Source of the DNA: Oscillospiraceae bacterium
GTDB taxonomy: Bacteria; Bacillota; Clostridia; Oscillospirales; Oscillospiraceae
Direction of reading: 5' to 3'
Assembly (NCBI GenBank): GCA_020025395.1
Contig: JAHHSE010000026.1
Location: forward strand, 1 to 14,749
Length of the DNA: 14,749 nt
Under the pieces are notes generated by a model. The model worked only from the letters and a program-made list of their open reading frames with translations. It made no database searches and was not told the origin of the DNA. Positions within the stretch are counted from its first letter, which is position 1, and each line of letters opens with the position of its first letter. Positions 1 through 10,069 of the stretch are shown in pieces. The position numbers and the translations under genes are program-made.

Positions 1-2310
1 CATGGCAATGTCCACAATTTTTCCGGTCTTCTCGGTAATGTTGTAGTTTTTCAGGCCGGTGCCCCCCCGGTTTTGCGGTTCCCCGGCCTCTCCCCGGAGA
101 TATTCCTCCACCGGAGTCCGCTTGCCGTATCCGTTTTCCGTGACGGTGAGGAGGGTCTTTCCGGGAAGGGCCAGGTCGGCCCCCACTACATGGTCGTCCC
201 CCTTGAGACGAATGCCCCGGACACCGGCGGCATCTCTGCCCATGGGCCGGACATCGGTCTCCTTAAAACAGATCGCCATGCCGTTTCGGGTGGCCATGAG
301 CACATTCTGCTCCCCATCGGTGTGGAGAACCGCAATCAGCTCGTCCCCCTCCTCCAGAGTAATGCACCGAATTCCCGCCTTGCGGGCGGTGTAGATGGTG
401 GGCAGGCTGACCCGCTTCACCGTCCCCATTCGGGTGACCATCACCAGATAGCTCTCATCATCAAATTCTCCCACCTGAATCATGGCGGTGACCCGCTCCT
501 CCGGCTCCAGGGGGAGGACATTGACCATGTTGGTTCCCTTGGCGGTCCGTCCGGCCTCCGGGATCTGATATCCCTTTTTCCGATGGACCCGGCCCCGGTT
601 GGTAAAGAAGAAAATATGATCGTGGGTGGAGGCGGTGAAGAGGGTTTTCACATAGTCCTCCTCCTTCAGACTCTGGGCGGTGATCCCCCTGCCTCCCCGG
701 CGCTGGGCCCGGTAGGTAGAGGCGGGCAGACGCTTGATATATCCCGCGGCGGTGAGGGTGAAGACGCATTCCTCTTTCTCAATCAGATCCTCGATGTCAA
801 TGTCGTCCTCCACAAAGCCGATCTCCGTCTTTCGGTCGTCCCCGTACCTGTCCCGAATCTCGGCAAGCTCGGTTTTCAGCACCCCACGGAGCATGGATTC
901 AGAAGACAGCAGGGCATTGTAATACTTGATCTTTTCCATGATCTCGTCATACTCGGTCTGGAGCTTCTCCCGATCCAATCCCTGGAGCGCCTTAAGCCGC
1001 ATATCCAAAATGGCCTGGGCCTGGACCTCGTCCAGACCGAACCGCTCCATGAGCCTCTCCCTGGCGTCATCGTAGGCGCTTCGGATGATTCGAATGACCT
1101 CGTCGATGTTGTCCTGGGCGATGAGGAGGCCCTCCAGCAAATGGGCCCGGTCCTGGGCCTTCTTCAGCTCATATTGGGTGCGGCGGATTAAAACCTCCTC
1201 CTGAAAGGCAATATATTCATCCAAAATCTCCCGCAGCGTAAGGATTTTGGGCTGCTTCTGATTGTTTACCAGGGCCAAAAGAACCACGGCAAAGGTGGTC
1301 TGCATCTGGGTCTGGGCAAACAGGCGGTTGAGGACCACCTGGGGATTGGCGTCCTTTTTCAGCTCAATGACAATCCGCATCCCCTTCTTCCCGTCAGATT
1401 CGTCCCGAAGGCCGGAGATCCCCTCCAGCCGCTTGTCGCGGACCTGGTCGGCAATGTTTTCAATCAGCCGGGATTTGTTCACCTGATAGGGAAGCTCGGT
1501 GACAATGATCCGAATTCGATTTTGTCCGAATTCCTCCATCTCGGTCCTGGCCCTGACCCGAATATGCCCCCGTCCCGTGGAATAGGCAGCCCGAATCCCG
1601 GAGCGGCCCATGATGATTCCCCGTGTGGGGAAATCCGGCCCCTGAATATGCTCCATAATATCATCCAGCCCGGACTCCGGATGGTCCAGCACACAGATGA
1701 CGGCATCAATCACTTCCCGAAGATTGTGCGGGGGAATATTGGTGGTCATGCCCACCGCGATGCCGGTGGACCCATTTACCAGAAGATTGGGAAAACGGGA
1801 GGGGAGAACATGAGGCTCCTTCCGGCTTTCGTCAAAGTTGGGAACCCAGTTCACCGTCTCCTTTTCAATGTCCCGCAGCATCTCATTGGAGAGTTTGGAC
1901 ATTCTGGCCTCTGTATAACGATAGGCGGCAGGGGGGTCCCCATCGATGGAGCCGAAGTTTCCGTGCCCCTCCACCAGACAGTAGCGCATGGAAAAATCCT
2001 GTCCCAGACGAACCAGGGCGTCATAGACCGACTGGTCTCCGTGGGGATGGTATTTTCCCAGCACATCACCCACGCAGGTGGCGGATTTTTTAAAGGGCTT
2101 GTCGGCGGTCAGCCCGCTCTCATACATGGAATAGAGAATGCGGCGGTGAACCGGCTTCAGCCCGTCCCGTACATCGGGCAGGGCGCGGCCCACAATCACG
2201 CTCATGGCATATTCGATGTAGGCATCCTGCATCTCGTGCTCCAGATTGATCTCGATGATCTTCTGGTCCGGGAAGGATATGTCCTGCATCTCTTTCTCAT
2301 TTTTACCCAA
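1..2310 (-). CDS. gyrA: DNA gyrase subunit A (3' end beyond window)
   Basis: GyrA is the DNA-cleaving and rejoining subunit of gyrase (A2B2), the ATP-driven enzyme that introduces negative supercoils in the cytoplasm. My translation of the minus strand gives 770 codons open to the window edge, so roughly 60-75 C-terminal residues are probably missing. Visible marks: the N-terminal [17 protein letters not shown] block, the quinolone-region segment [14 protein letters not shown], and the active-site motif [10 protein letters not shown] with catalytic Tyr132 (codon 1915-1917). The GyrA box QRRGGRG at residues 536-542 in the C-terminal beta-pinwheel separates GyrA from ParC. I chose a TTG start at 2310 because GGAG lies 8 bases upstream (2319-2322); the ATG at 2289 (residue 8) is the alternative. 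It follows gyrB after 31 bases and is probably cotranscribed with it. The residue aligned with E. coli Ser83 is Gln. Confidence 0.97.
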   Translation of the reverse strand, partial: MGKNEKEMQDISFPDQKIIEINLEHEMQDAYIEYAMSVIVGRALPDVRDGLKPVHRRILYSMYESGLTADKPFKKSATCVGDVLGKYHPHGDQSVYDALVRLGQDFSMRYCLVEGHGNFGSIDGDPPAAYRYTEARMSKLSNEMLRDIEKETVNWVPNFDESRKEPHVLPSRFPNLLVNGSTGIAVGMTTNIPPHNLREVIDAVICVLDHPESGLDDIMEHIQGPDFPTRGIIMGRSGIRAAYSTGRGHIRVRARTEMEEFGQNRIRIIVTELPYQVNKSRLIENIADQVRDKRLEGISGLRDESDGKKGMRIVIELKKDANPQVVLNRLFAQTQMQTTFAVVLLALVNNQKQPKILTLREILDEYIAFQEEVLIRRTQYELKKAQDRAHLLEGLLIAQDNIDEVIRIIRSAYDDARERLMERFGLDEVQAQAILDMRLKALQGLDREKLQTEYDEIMEKIKYYNALLSSESMLRGVLKTELAEIRDRYGDDRKTEIGFVEDDIDIEDLIEKEECVFTLTAAGYIKRLPASTYRAQRRGGRGITAQSLKEEDYVKTLFTASTHDHIFFFTNRGRVHRKKGYQIPEAGRTAKGTNMVNVLPLEPEERVTAMIQVGEFDDESYLVMVTRMGTVKRVSLPTIYTARKAGIRCITLEEGDELIAVLHTDGEQNVLMATRNGMAICFKETDVRPMGRDAAGVRGIRLKGDDHVVGADLALPGKTLLTVTENGYGKRTPVEEYLRGEAGEPQNRGGTGLKNYNITEKTGKIVDIAM

Positions 2311-2341
2311 AGATATCACTCCAGTTTATCTGCTCTGTCTT

Positions 2342-4384
<2,043 letters not shown>

Positions 4385-4397
4385 TCATATGCTGCTT

Positions 4398-4646
4398 CTA
4401 TTCAAAGCTGTCTTCCGTCACCCTGCGGAGCAGGGTGGAGGAGGACAGCTGGGAAAGATATACCCCTCCGTCACAGAGGACGGCGGATTTGGGCAGATCG
4501 CCGGTGCAGAGGATCACCCGGCCCTCCTTTTCCGCCCGGTTGATAAACTGGGCCGCCTTTTTGTTGTAGGTGGTGTTGTCCAGGTCAAAGACGCCGATGA
4601 TCTCCCCATAGGAAACCACCTTGTCCTGACCGAGATGAAGATACAT
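4398..4646 (-). CDS. remB: Extracellular matrix regulator RemB (DUF370 family)
   Basis: This 82-residue protein belongs to the DUF370/RemA-RemB family. In Bacillus subtilis RemB (YaaB) is encoded at this position, between recF and gyrB, and contributes to activation of biofilm matrix genes; its paralogue RemA is a DNA-binding protein. Here it starts MYLHLGQDKVVSYGEIIGVFDLD and ends with the family block GGVYLSQLSSSTLLRR, matching the known ends of the family (MYIHLG..., YYSPLSSSTL...). I chose the ATG at 4646 because GGGAGG lies 8 bases upstream and the family begins there. A longer reading from 4691 would overlap recF and add 15 residues foreign to the family. It begins 22 bases after the recF stop and is probably part of the same operon. 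Whether it regulates matrix genes in this organism is unknown. Confidence 0.9.
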   Translation of the reverse strand: MYLHLGQDKVVSYGEIIGVFDLDNTTYNKKAAQFINRAEKEGRVILCTGDLPKSAVLCDGGVYLSQLSSSTLLRRVTEDSFE

Positions 4647-4668
4647 CCTCTCCGCCTCCCTCACCAGC

Positions 4669-5787
4669 TTATGAAAACGGGGACCCCTCATCCAGAATCC
4701 GTCCCCCGGATATACGCATCACCTGGGCGGCCGGGGAAAAGTCCCCCTGGTCACAGGTGGTGATGAAGACCTGTCCTCCGTCAATCCGCCCCAGGACAAA
4801 GGCCTGCCGCCGCTCATCCAGCTCGGAAAGCACATCGTCTAAAAGGAGGACAGGCCATTCCCCGGTATCCCCCTGAAAGATCTCCCGGCAGGCCAGCTTG
4901 AGGGAGAGGGCCGCCGTCCTGGTCTGACCCTGGCTGGCGTAGGTCTTGGCCAGCCGCCCGTCCAGCTCCACCAGCAGATCATCCTTATGGGGGCCGGACA
5001 GACACTGCCTGCTCTCCAGCTCCGCCTTTCTATGGGACATTTGATGCTCCCAAAGCTCACAGAAAATCTCTTTTGGGGATGCCTGGGGATCGGACACCGT
5101 CTTGACCGTCTCATAACGAAGACCCAGAGACTCCCGTCCCCCGGAGAAATCCCGGTGAATCACAGGCGCATATTCCCTCAATTTTCGAATAAAATGGGCA
5201 CGGTAATGGATCAAAACGGCCCCGGTTCGGGCCATTTGGAGGGAAAACTCATCCAGAGTGTCCAGAAGAGAGGGGTTTTCCTCCCAATCCCTTAAAATGC
5301 GGGTCTTGTGCTCATAGAGCCGCTTGTATTCCCCCAAGGCGGCCTCATATTTGGGCCGCAGCTGACAGATGGAATCGTCCAGAAACCGCCGGCGGGCCGA
5401 CGGCCCGTCCCGCACCAGTCCCAGATCCTCCGGACAGAAAAGAACCGTATGCAAAATTCCCGCCAGCTCCCCGCCGGTTTTCAGCTTTACTCCATTGGAA
5501 AACAGCTGACGGCGGGCGGTGCGGAACAGCCGGGCCTCCAGGGTAAAATCCCGATCCCGAGACAGCACCCGTGTTCGGATTACGCTTTGAGTTCGGTCAA
5601 AGGCGATGAGCTCCCGGTCATATCTGGCCCGGTGGCTGCGGGCGGCGGAGAGGTAGGAAATGGCCTCCAGAAGGTTGGTCTTTCCCTGGGCGTTTTCCCC
5701 GAAAATCACATTCACCCCCGGTGAAAAGCTCCCCTCCAAACGGTCGTAGTTCCGAAAGCCCTCCAGGGTGATCCCTTTGACAATCAC
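4669..5787 (-). CDS. recF: DNA replication/repair protein RecF
   Basis: RecF is an SMC-like ABC ATPase that, with RecO and RecR, loads RecA at single-strand gaps and stalled forks. The 372-residue protein has normal family length. Visible motifs: an N-terminal strand GFRNY; Walker A GENAQGKT (30-37); LSGPHKDDL (263-271); the ABC signature in [15 protein letters not shown] (285-299); Walker [13 protein letters not shown] (313-324); and the switch region [11 protein letters not shown]. The start is GTG at 5787, whose bases overlap the TGA stop of yaaA as GTGA, which suggests translational coupling. The remB start lies 22 bases beyond the recF stop. Position next to dnaN fits its work with the replisome. 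Confidence 0.97.
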   Translation of the reverse strand: MIVKGITLEGFRNYDRLEGSFSPGVNVIFGENAQGKTNLLEAISYLSAARSHRARYDRELIAFDRTQSVIRTRVLSRDRDFTLEARLFRTARRQLFSNGVKLKTGGELAGILHTVLFCPEDLGLVRDGPSARRRFLDDSICQLRPKYEAALGEYKRLYEHKTRILRDWEENPSLLDTLDEFSLQMARTGAVLIHYRAHFIRKLREYAPVIHRDFSGGRESLGLRYETVKTVSDPQASPKEIFCELWEHQMSHRKAELESRQCLSGPHKDDLLVELDGRLAKTYASQGQTRTAALSLKLACREIFQGDTGEWPVLLLDDVLSELDERRQAFVLGRIDGGQVFITTCDQGDFSPAAQVMRISGGRILDEGSPFS

Positions 5788-5996
5788 CGGACCACCAGCC
5801 TCACCCCGGAAAGCTCCACCACATCTCCGGGGCGGAGCTTCTTCCCCCGCATGGTGCAGACCGTTCCGTTGACCTTCACCTCTCCGGCCTGGACCGCCTC
5901 CTTGGCCTCCCCGCCGGTCTCGCAGACCCCCGCGAATTTCAGCAGGGAGTCCAGCTTGATAAATTCCGTGGAAATAGAAACGCTTTCTTCCATCAT
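5784..5996 (-). CDS. yaaA: S4-domain RNA-binding protein YaaA
   Basis: A small 70-residue protein made almost wholly of one S4-type RNA-binding fold: [20 protein letters not shown], then the VKVNGTV turn and [12 protein letters not shown]. This matches YaaA of Bacillus, encoded between dnaN and recF in many Firmicutes and thought to act in ribosome assembly; the role is inferred from family and position. Two adjacent ATG codons (5996 and 5993) can start it, four bases after the dnaN stop, with a weak GGGGGA-like ribosome site inside the end of dnaN. Its TGA is shared with the recF GTG start. It is unrelated to the E. coli peroxide-stress YaaA. Confidence 0.9.
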   Translation of the reverse strand: MMEESVSISTEFIKLDSLLKFAGVCETGGEAKEAVQAGEVKVNGTVCTMRGKKLRPGDVVELSGVRLVVR

Positions 5997-6000
5997 TTGC

Positions 6001-7113
6001 TTATTCCCCCGCCTTGAGCCGCACCGGAAGGACCATATAGATGAAATTCTCCTCCCCCTGGGCGGGCAGAATCACACAGGGAGCCACCCCGGTGGTCATC
6101 TCCAGCCGGACCCGGTCCGCCGGGGCCGCCTTCAGAGCGTCCATGAGATACCTGTTGTTAAAGCCGATCTCCAAATCCTCCCCATTGCCCACAATGGGAC
6201 ACTGATCCGCCGCATCTCCAATGGCTGTTTTGGTGGTGATGTCCAGAACCCCATTTCCGAATTTACACCGCAGAGGGCTTTTCAGCTTGTCGCTGATAAT
6301 GAGGGAGACCCGGTCAATGGAGGAGAGCAGGGCCTTTGTCTCCCCCTCCACCTGAATGGAGTTGTTTTTGGGAATGGCGTTCCGATAGGCCAAAAATTCC
6401 CCCTCCAGCCGACGGGAGATCAGAATGGTCTCCCCCATATGAAACAGGATGTGCCGCTGGCCCTGGGTGATTCGGGCGGTCTCCTCCGAATCTCCGCAGA
6501 TCTTTTCTACCTCCGACAGGGCGGCGCCAGGGACCACAAAGGAGAAGGCGTTTCCTCTTTTCTCGGTAAGCTCCTCCTTCCGCAGCGCCAGACGATAGCC
6601 GTCTACCGCCACCATGGTGAGGGATTGGTCCTCGATATCAAAGAGGGAGCCTGTGTGGATGGGCCGGCTCTCATTGGTGGACACCGCAAAAATGGTCTGC
6701 CGAATCATGGACCCCAGCTTTGCCCGGGAAATGGAAATGCAGCCGGAATCCGGCTCCACTTCGGGAAGAGAGGGAAATTCAGAGGGGTCGGTGGCCAGAA
6801 TATTGAATTCACTCATGCCGCATTTGATCTTGACGGTGTAATGCTCGGAGGAGAAGGTCACCACATCGTCAGGGAGCTTTCGGACAATGTCCCCAAACAG
6901 ACGGGAGGAGAGGACCAGCGCTCCGTGTTCGGTTATGTCCGCATCTACAGCGGTGCGGATTCCGGTTTCCAGGTTATAGCCGGTGAGCCGAAGATTATCC
7001 CCCGCCTCCAATAGAATCCCCTCCAGGGCGGGAATGGAGCTTTTGGGCGCGACTGCCCGGCTCGCGGTGGATATGGCGGAGAGCAGCAGGGCTTTTTCGC
7101 AGGAAAATTTCAT
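6001..7113 (-). CDS. dnaN: DNA polymerase III subunit beta (sliding clamp)
   Basis: DnaN dimerises into the ring that tethers DNA polymerase III and repair proteins to DNA. The 370-residue protein starts [20 protein letters not shown] and ends [12 protein letters not shown], where the LPVRL stretch matches the conserved C-terminal strand of the clamp. Other family blocks are [27 protein letters not shown] and [11 protein letters not shown]. The ATG at 7113 has AGGAGG 9 bases upstream; a longer in-frame reading from 7167 adds 18 residues unlike the family and ignores this site, so I rejected it. The gene lies downstream of dnaA across the oriC unwinding region. I saw no convincing separate promoter, although one may exist among the DnaA boxes. 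Confidence 0.98.
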   Translation of the reverse strand: MKFSCEKALLLSAISTASRAVAPKSSIPALEGILLEAGDNLRLTGYNLETGIRTAVDADITEHGALVLSSRLFGDIVRKLPDDVVTFSSEHYTVKIKCGMSEFNILATDPSEFPSLPEVEPDSGCISISRAKLGSMIRQTIFAVSTNESRPIHTGSLFDIEDQSLTMVAVDGYRLALRKEELTEKRGNAFSFVVPGAALSEVEKICGDSEETARITQGQRHILFHMGETILISRRLEGEFLAYRNAIPKNNSIQVEGETKALLSSIDRVSLIISDKLKSPLRCKFGNGVLDITTKTAIGDAADQCPIVGNGEDLEIGFNNRYLMDALKAAPADRVRLEMTTGVAPCVILPAQGEENFIYMVLPVRLKAGE

Positions 7114-7212
7114 GTTGGAATACCTCCTGATTATGGTGGTTTGCTCCCTCCTCCGGCCGGCTTCCAAAAAAAGGATCTGATGGGTGTTCGGCCTGTTTCA
7201 GGAGAGGAAGGG

Positions 7213-7260
7213 TATCTTTATAAATAGTAAACGAAGTAGAGGGGCAGGAAATGTGGAAAA
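7213..7260 (-). other. Basal origin unwinding element with DnaA-trio-like repeats
   Basis: Read on the minus strand toward dnaN, the order is a DnaA box TTTTCCACA (7252-7260), a 12-base GC-rich spacer (7240-7251), CTACTTCGTTTACTA (7225-7239) and an AT-rich stretch (7213-7224). The opposite strand of the third part reads TAG TAA ACG AAG TAG, so four of five triplets fit the DnaA-trio pattern described at the Bacillus subtilis origin. Box, GC spacer, trios, AT-rich DNA, then dnaN is also the Bacillus order. This is the likely place of first strand opening. It is a pattern match and has not been tested. Confidence 0.75.
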
Positions 7261-7400
7261 GGGGGGCTTTCTGTTGGTGGACAAGGATTCCCCGGTCAAC
7301 AGGGGGTGTGGAAGAATCCACAGAGGTTTCCACAGGGCGGAAAAGAGGGGATTCCGTTTCCACAGAATGCAATCCACATTCCACAGAATCATGTGGAAAA
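7252..7400. other. oriC, dnaN-side DnaA-box cluster
   Basis: About nine DnaA-box-like 9-mers lie in 150 bases between dnaN and dnaA. TTTTCCACA occurs on the minus strand at 7252-7260 and 7392-7400. GTTTCCACA is at 7326-7334 and 7356-7364 (starts exactly 30 bases apart). GAATCCACA is at 7314-7322, CAATCCACA at 7370-7378, CATTCCACA at 7377-7385, and weaker TCTTCCACA (minus) at 7307-7315 and TTGTCCACC (minus) at 7277-7285. None is the classical TTATCCACA; the shared core is TCCACA. Density, position and the neighbouring unwinding element support oriC. Confidence 0.85.
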
Positions 7401-7513
7401 CCCCGTCTAAGGCTGTCCGCCGGAGACGGACGATTTTGGGCAAAAAGAAGGGAAACCTGCAAGATTACAAAGAGGAGACCCCGTAAATGACTACAGAGAG
7501 TAATCAGGGGCCG

Positions 7514-8827
7514 TTACTCGTATCTGGCGTTCACATTGGTTGTGATGTCCTTGATGATCTCGCTGAGTTCCATGTCGATTTTCATGGTATTTTCCATTTT
7601 CTTGATGGAGCTGTGAACGGTGCCGTGGTCCCGGTTGCCGAACTCCTGTCCGATCTCTTTGAGGGAGAGGGAGGTCATTCGGCGGATGAGATACATGGCC
7701 ACCTGACGGGCCTGAAGGATTTTCCCCCCTCGGCTTTGCCCGCGGAGGGCCTCGTCCTCAATGGAGTAAAACTTACAGACCTCCTCAATGATGACCTCGG
7801 CGGAGGGGAGGATGTCGCTTTTGTCCCGGAGAATGTCCCGAACGGCACGGGTGACGGTATCCACATCCACATCCTCTCCCAACAGGGATTGGAAGGCCAG
7901 AATTTTATTGACGGTTCCCTCCAGCTGCCGGACATTGGCGGTGATGTTTTCCGCCACATATTTGAGTACCGGGTCAGGCAGCTCCAGCCCCATGCGGATG
8001 GCCTTGTTTTTTATGATGGCGATTCGGGTCTCATAGTCCGGAGGGTCGATTTTGGCCAAAAGCCCCCAGCCGAACCGGGTCTCCAGACGTTCGTCCAGAC
8101 GGAGCATTTCCTTGGGCGGGCGATCGGCGGTGAAGACAATTTGCTTTTTTGCGTCCCGGAGGGTGTTGAAGGTGTGAAACATCTCCTCCTGGGTGGATTC
8201 CCGGCCGGCGATGAACTGCACGTCGTCCATGAGAAACAGGTCCGCGTTCCGGTATTTTTCATGGAACTGGGCCTGGGTCCGGTCCCGAATGGCCTGGATC
8301 AGCTCGTTGGTGAAGGAATCCCCCTTGATGTAGACGATCCGGTAGTGGGGGTGCTGCCGATGGACCTCATGGGCGATGGCGTACATGAGGTGGGTCTTTC
8401 CCAGACCGGATTCCCCCCAGATAAAAAGGGGGTTGTATCCGTCCCCGGGGGCTTCCGCCACCGCGCGGGCGGCGGCATGGGCGAATTTGTTGGAGGAGCC
8501 TACCACAAATCGGTCAAAGGTATAGTCCTCGCTGCCGGGGAGAAAGCTGGACGGCTTGGTCTCTGCCGGGTTCCTGGCGGCTTCCTCATCCACCACCCGC
8601 ACCTCGAAATCCACGGAAAAAAGCTCCCGCAGGGCCTTTTGAATGGCGGGCAGGTAGCGGGAGGTGATGATGTCCCGCTTGAAATCGGAGGGGGAGCAGA
8701 GGACAAAAGTATTTTCGTCCAGGGATACGGCCTGGGCATCTCCAAACCAAGTCTCAATGGTGGTGGAGGTCATGTCCGCCTCCATCAGCGACAGGATCTT
8801 GGTCCAAACTTCACTTGGTACGTTCAT
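7514..8827 (-). CDS. dnaA: Chromosomal replication initiator protein DnaA
   Basis: DnaA binds the origin boxes, oligomerises with ATP and opens the DNA. The 437-residue protein has the usual four-domain layout: domain I (about 1-82, VWTKILSLM), a very short linker domain II (about 83-100), the AAA+ domain III with Walker A GESGLGKT (138-145) and Walker B LFLMDDVQF (197-205), and DNA-binding domain IV. In the recognition helix the sequence is GNRDHGTVHSS (397-407), so the usual DHTTV is DHGTV; the preceding basic loop (QSRGGKILQARQ, 364-375) is also less basic than in Bacillus. The ATG at 8827 has GGAGG 6 bases upstream. Two DnaA boxes sit just upstream of its promoter, which suggests autoregulation. 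The DnaA boxes in this window deviate from TTATCCACA, possibly in step with these changes. Confidence 0.98.
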   Translation of the reverse strand: MNVPSEVWTKILSLMEADMTSTTIETWFGDAQAVSLDENTFVLCSPSDFKRDIITSRYLPAIQKALRELFSVDFEVRVVDEEAARNPAETKPSSFLPGSEDYTFDRFVVGSSNKFAHAAARAVAEAPGDGYNPLFIWGESGLGKTHLMYAIAHEVHRQHPHYRIVYIKGDSFTNELIQAIRDRTQAQFHEKYRNADLFLMDDVQFIAGRESTQEEMFHTFNTLRDAKKQIVFTADRPPKEMLRLDERLETRFGWGLLAKIDPPDYETRIAIIKNKAIRMGLELPDPVLKYVAENITANVRQLEGTVNKILAFQSLLGEDVDVDTVTRAVRDILRDKSDILPSAEVIIEEVCKFYSIEDEALRGQSRGGKILQARQVAMYLIRRMTSLSLKEIGQEFGNRDHGTVHSSIKKMENTMKIDMELSEIIKDITTNVNARYE

Positions 8828-8864
8828 AAGAACCCTCCAGAATCAAACTGAAATTGATTTTATT

Positions 8865-8893
8865 AGTATATCAAAAAAACCAAGGTCAAGCAA
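8865..8893 (-). promoter_or_regulatory. Probable dnaA promoter
   Basis: On the minus strand a TATACT -10 hexamer (8865-8870) lies 17 bases downstream of a weak -35 TTGCTT (8888-8893). Transcription would begin near 8858, leaving a leader of about 30 bases before the dnaA ATG. The AT-rich surroundings support it. The -35 is poor, so an alternative using the overlapping TTGACC is possible, but its spacing to TATACT would be only 13 bases. Confidence 0.55.
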
Positions 8894-8906
8894 GGGAAAA
8901 GGGGAC

Positions 8907-8927
8907 TTTTCCACAGAGATTTCCACA
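8907..8927 (+). other. oriC, dnaA-upstream DnaA-box pair
   Basis: Two boxes in direct orientation, TTTTCCACA (8907-8915) and ATTTCCACA (8919-8927), begin 12 bases apart, directly upstream of the probable dnaA -35. This is the second half of a bipartite origin like that of Bacillus (boxes on both sides of dnaA). The placement would let DnaA repress or tune its own promoter. The rest of 8928-9035 shows no further recognisable element. Confidence 0.75.
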
Positions 8928-9035
8928 GAATCCCGGTTGTGACCCCCGGAGACAGGAGGGGGGGTGTCCCGCGGATCAAAGGGCCGGAGAATATGGGAAT
9001 CCATTGAAAAAAGGGCGCTGATCGGAAAAAGAAGG

Positions 9036-9065
9036 TTGACAGCTCCGCTTTTTATAGGCTATAAT
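9036..9065 (+). promoter_or_regulatory. Strong sigma-A promoter of the rpmH operon
   Basis: A perfect -35 TTGACA (9036-9041) and a perfect -10 TATAAT (9060-9065) are separated by 18 bases. The start site is expected near 9072, giving a leader of roughly 100 bases before rpmH. The leader contains a 14-base perfect palindrome CAAGGAATTCCTTG (9110-9123) and a GGGC-GAAA-GCCC hairpin (9132-9143). Expression should be high, as fits a ribosomal protein gene beside the origin. Confidence 0.9.
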
Positions 9066-9171
9066 ATCAAATGCGTCTTTGGATAAGAAAGACAATGATT
9101 TGGAACCCACAAGGAATTCCTTGCTGCGGATGGGCGAAAGCCCGGAATTGCCCTGTTTAGGAGGTGTCAAC

Positions 9172-9306
9172 ATGGTTCGTACCTATCAGCCCAAGAAGCG
9201 TCATCGCTCCAAGGTTCACGGTTTTCGCAGCCGCATGGCTACGGCTAACGGCCGGAAGGTCCTGGCTCGCCGCCGCGCAAAGGGCCGTGCCCGTCTGTCC
9301 CTCTGA
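9172..9306 (+). CDS. rpmH: Large ribosomal subunit protein bL34
   Basis: Ribosomal protein L34 is a small basic component of the 50S subunit. The 44-residue product, [18 protein letters not shown] followed by [24 protein letters not shown], is a full-length and typical bL34. The ATG at 9172 has a perfect AGGAGG 7 bases upstream (9159-9164); the frame stays open further upstream to 9079, but those codons lie in the leader and are not family-like. It is the first gene of the rightward operon, behind a near-ideal promoter. The 123 bases to rnpA contain no terminator that I can see, so rnpA is probably cotranscribed, as in most bacteria. Confidence 0.98.
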   Translation: MVRTYQPKKRHRSKVHGFRSRMATANGRKVLARRRAKGRARLSL

Positions 9307-9429
9307 TTTGGGTGACAACAAAATGATGACCGGGGAGAAAGTCTCTTTTTCCTTCGGTAGACCGGGGCGGGGGGAATTGATCCTTACGCCCCAGTGTCGC
9401 ATTCAGAGCGTTGAGCAAGGAGGGTCCCT

Positions 9430-9780
9430 GTGAAGCACACCGTTCCCCTCAAATTTAACCATGTTTTTCAGCGTCTTTACCGGAAGGGGGCCTCGGCGGT
9501 CTCCCCCAATCTGGCGGTCTATGTCCGGCGCAACGGCCGGGAGGAGAGCCGATTGGGACTCACGGTGGGAGCCAAGGTGGGGAAGGCGGTGGTCCGCAAC
9601 CGGACCCGCCGCCGTCTGCGGGAGGTCTATCGCACCCATGAGGACCGCCTTCTGCCCGGCTATGATGTGGTGGTGGTGGCAAGGGTCCGGGCCGCCCACA
9701 GCCCCTATGGGATTTTGGAAAAAGAGTTTCTCCGTCTGGCGGACAAGCTGGGTATTTTATATCAGGAGAAGCGGCCGTGA
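9430..9780 (+). CDS. rnpA: Ribonuclease P protein component
   Basis: RnpA is the protein cofactor of RNase P, the ribozyme that trims the 5' leader of precursor tRNAs. The 116-residue basic protein has the normal length, with the family signature in [19 protein letters not shown] (the RNR motif, about residues 50-68) and the following strand YDVVVVAR. The start is a GTG at 9430 with AGGAGG 6 bases upstream (9418-9423). The final TGA overlaps the GTG of yidD as GTGA, so the two are probably translationally coupled. The RNA subunit gene rnpB is not in this window. Confidence 0.97.
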   Translation: MKHTVPLKFNHVFQRLYRKGASAVSPNLAVYVRRNGREESRLGLTVGAKVGKAVVRNRTRRRLREVYRTHEDRLLPGYDVVVVARVRAAHSPYGILEKEFLRLADKLGILYQEKRP

Positions 9781-9995
9781 AACAGATTTTGCTGGCGCTG
9801 ATCCGCGCTTATCGGACCCATCTCTCCCCGGCACGGCCTCCCTGCTGCCGTTTTATTCCCACCTGCTCGGCCTATGCCCTGGAGGCGGTGGAGAAATACG
9901 GCTTTTTTCGGGGAGGCTGGCTGTCTTTGAAGCGAATCTGCAAGTGCCACCCCTTTCACAGACAGAAGAGCATCCTCTATGACCCCGTGCCCTGA
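9777..9995 (+). CDS. yidD: Membrane protein insertion efficiency factor YidD
   Basis: YidD is a small membrane-associated protein that aids insertion of inner-membrane proteins together with YidC. The 72-residue product begins [21 protein letters not shown], an amphipathic N-terminal helix, followed by the conserved [20 protein letters not shown] block. The family's C-terminal motif appears as [11 protein letters not shown] and the end YDPVP. The GTG start overlaps the rnpA stop by four bases. A 74-base gap then leads to yidC. The order rnpA-yidD-yidC is the classical one. Confidence 0.95.
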   Translation: MKQILLALIRAYRTHLSPARPPCCRFIPTCSAYALEAVEKYGFFRGGWLSLKRICKCHPFHRQKSILYDPVP

Positions 9996-10069
9996 GCAAG
10001 GACATTTGCCCCCGCGGACCGTCGGCAGTCCTCTGTGCCGTCACGCCAATCTGATTATGGAGGCGCACC

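Noticed and set aside
7114..7167. An 18-residue N-terminal extension of DnaN
   Set aside because: The AGGAGG site and the family N-terminus MKF both point to the start at 7113.
7409..7433. GTCCG-CGGAC inverted repeat downstream of dnaA as a terminator
   Set aside because: The stem is only about 5 bp and no U tract follows on the dnaA transcript strand.
7184..7486. Open frames of about 80-100 codons inside the dnaN-dnaA interval
   Set aside because: They overlie the DnaA-box cluster and the unwinding element and show no protein family resemblance.
7487..8851. A 454-codon open frame on the plus strand opposite dnaA
   Set aside because: It is the antisense shadow of dnaA, and its amino acid make-up (Gly, His, Leu and Val rich) is like the other shadows in this window.
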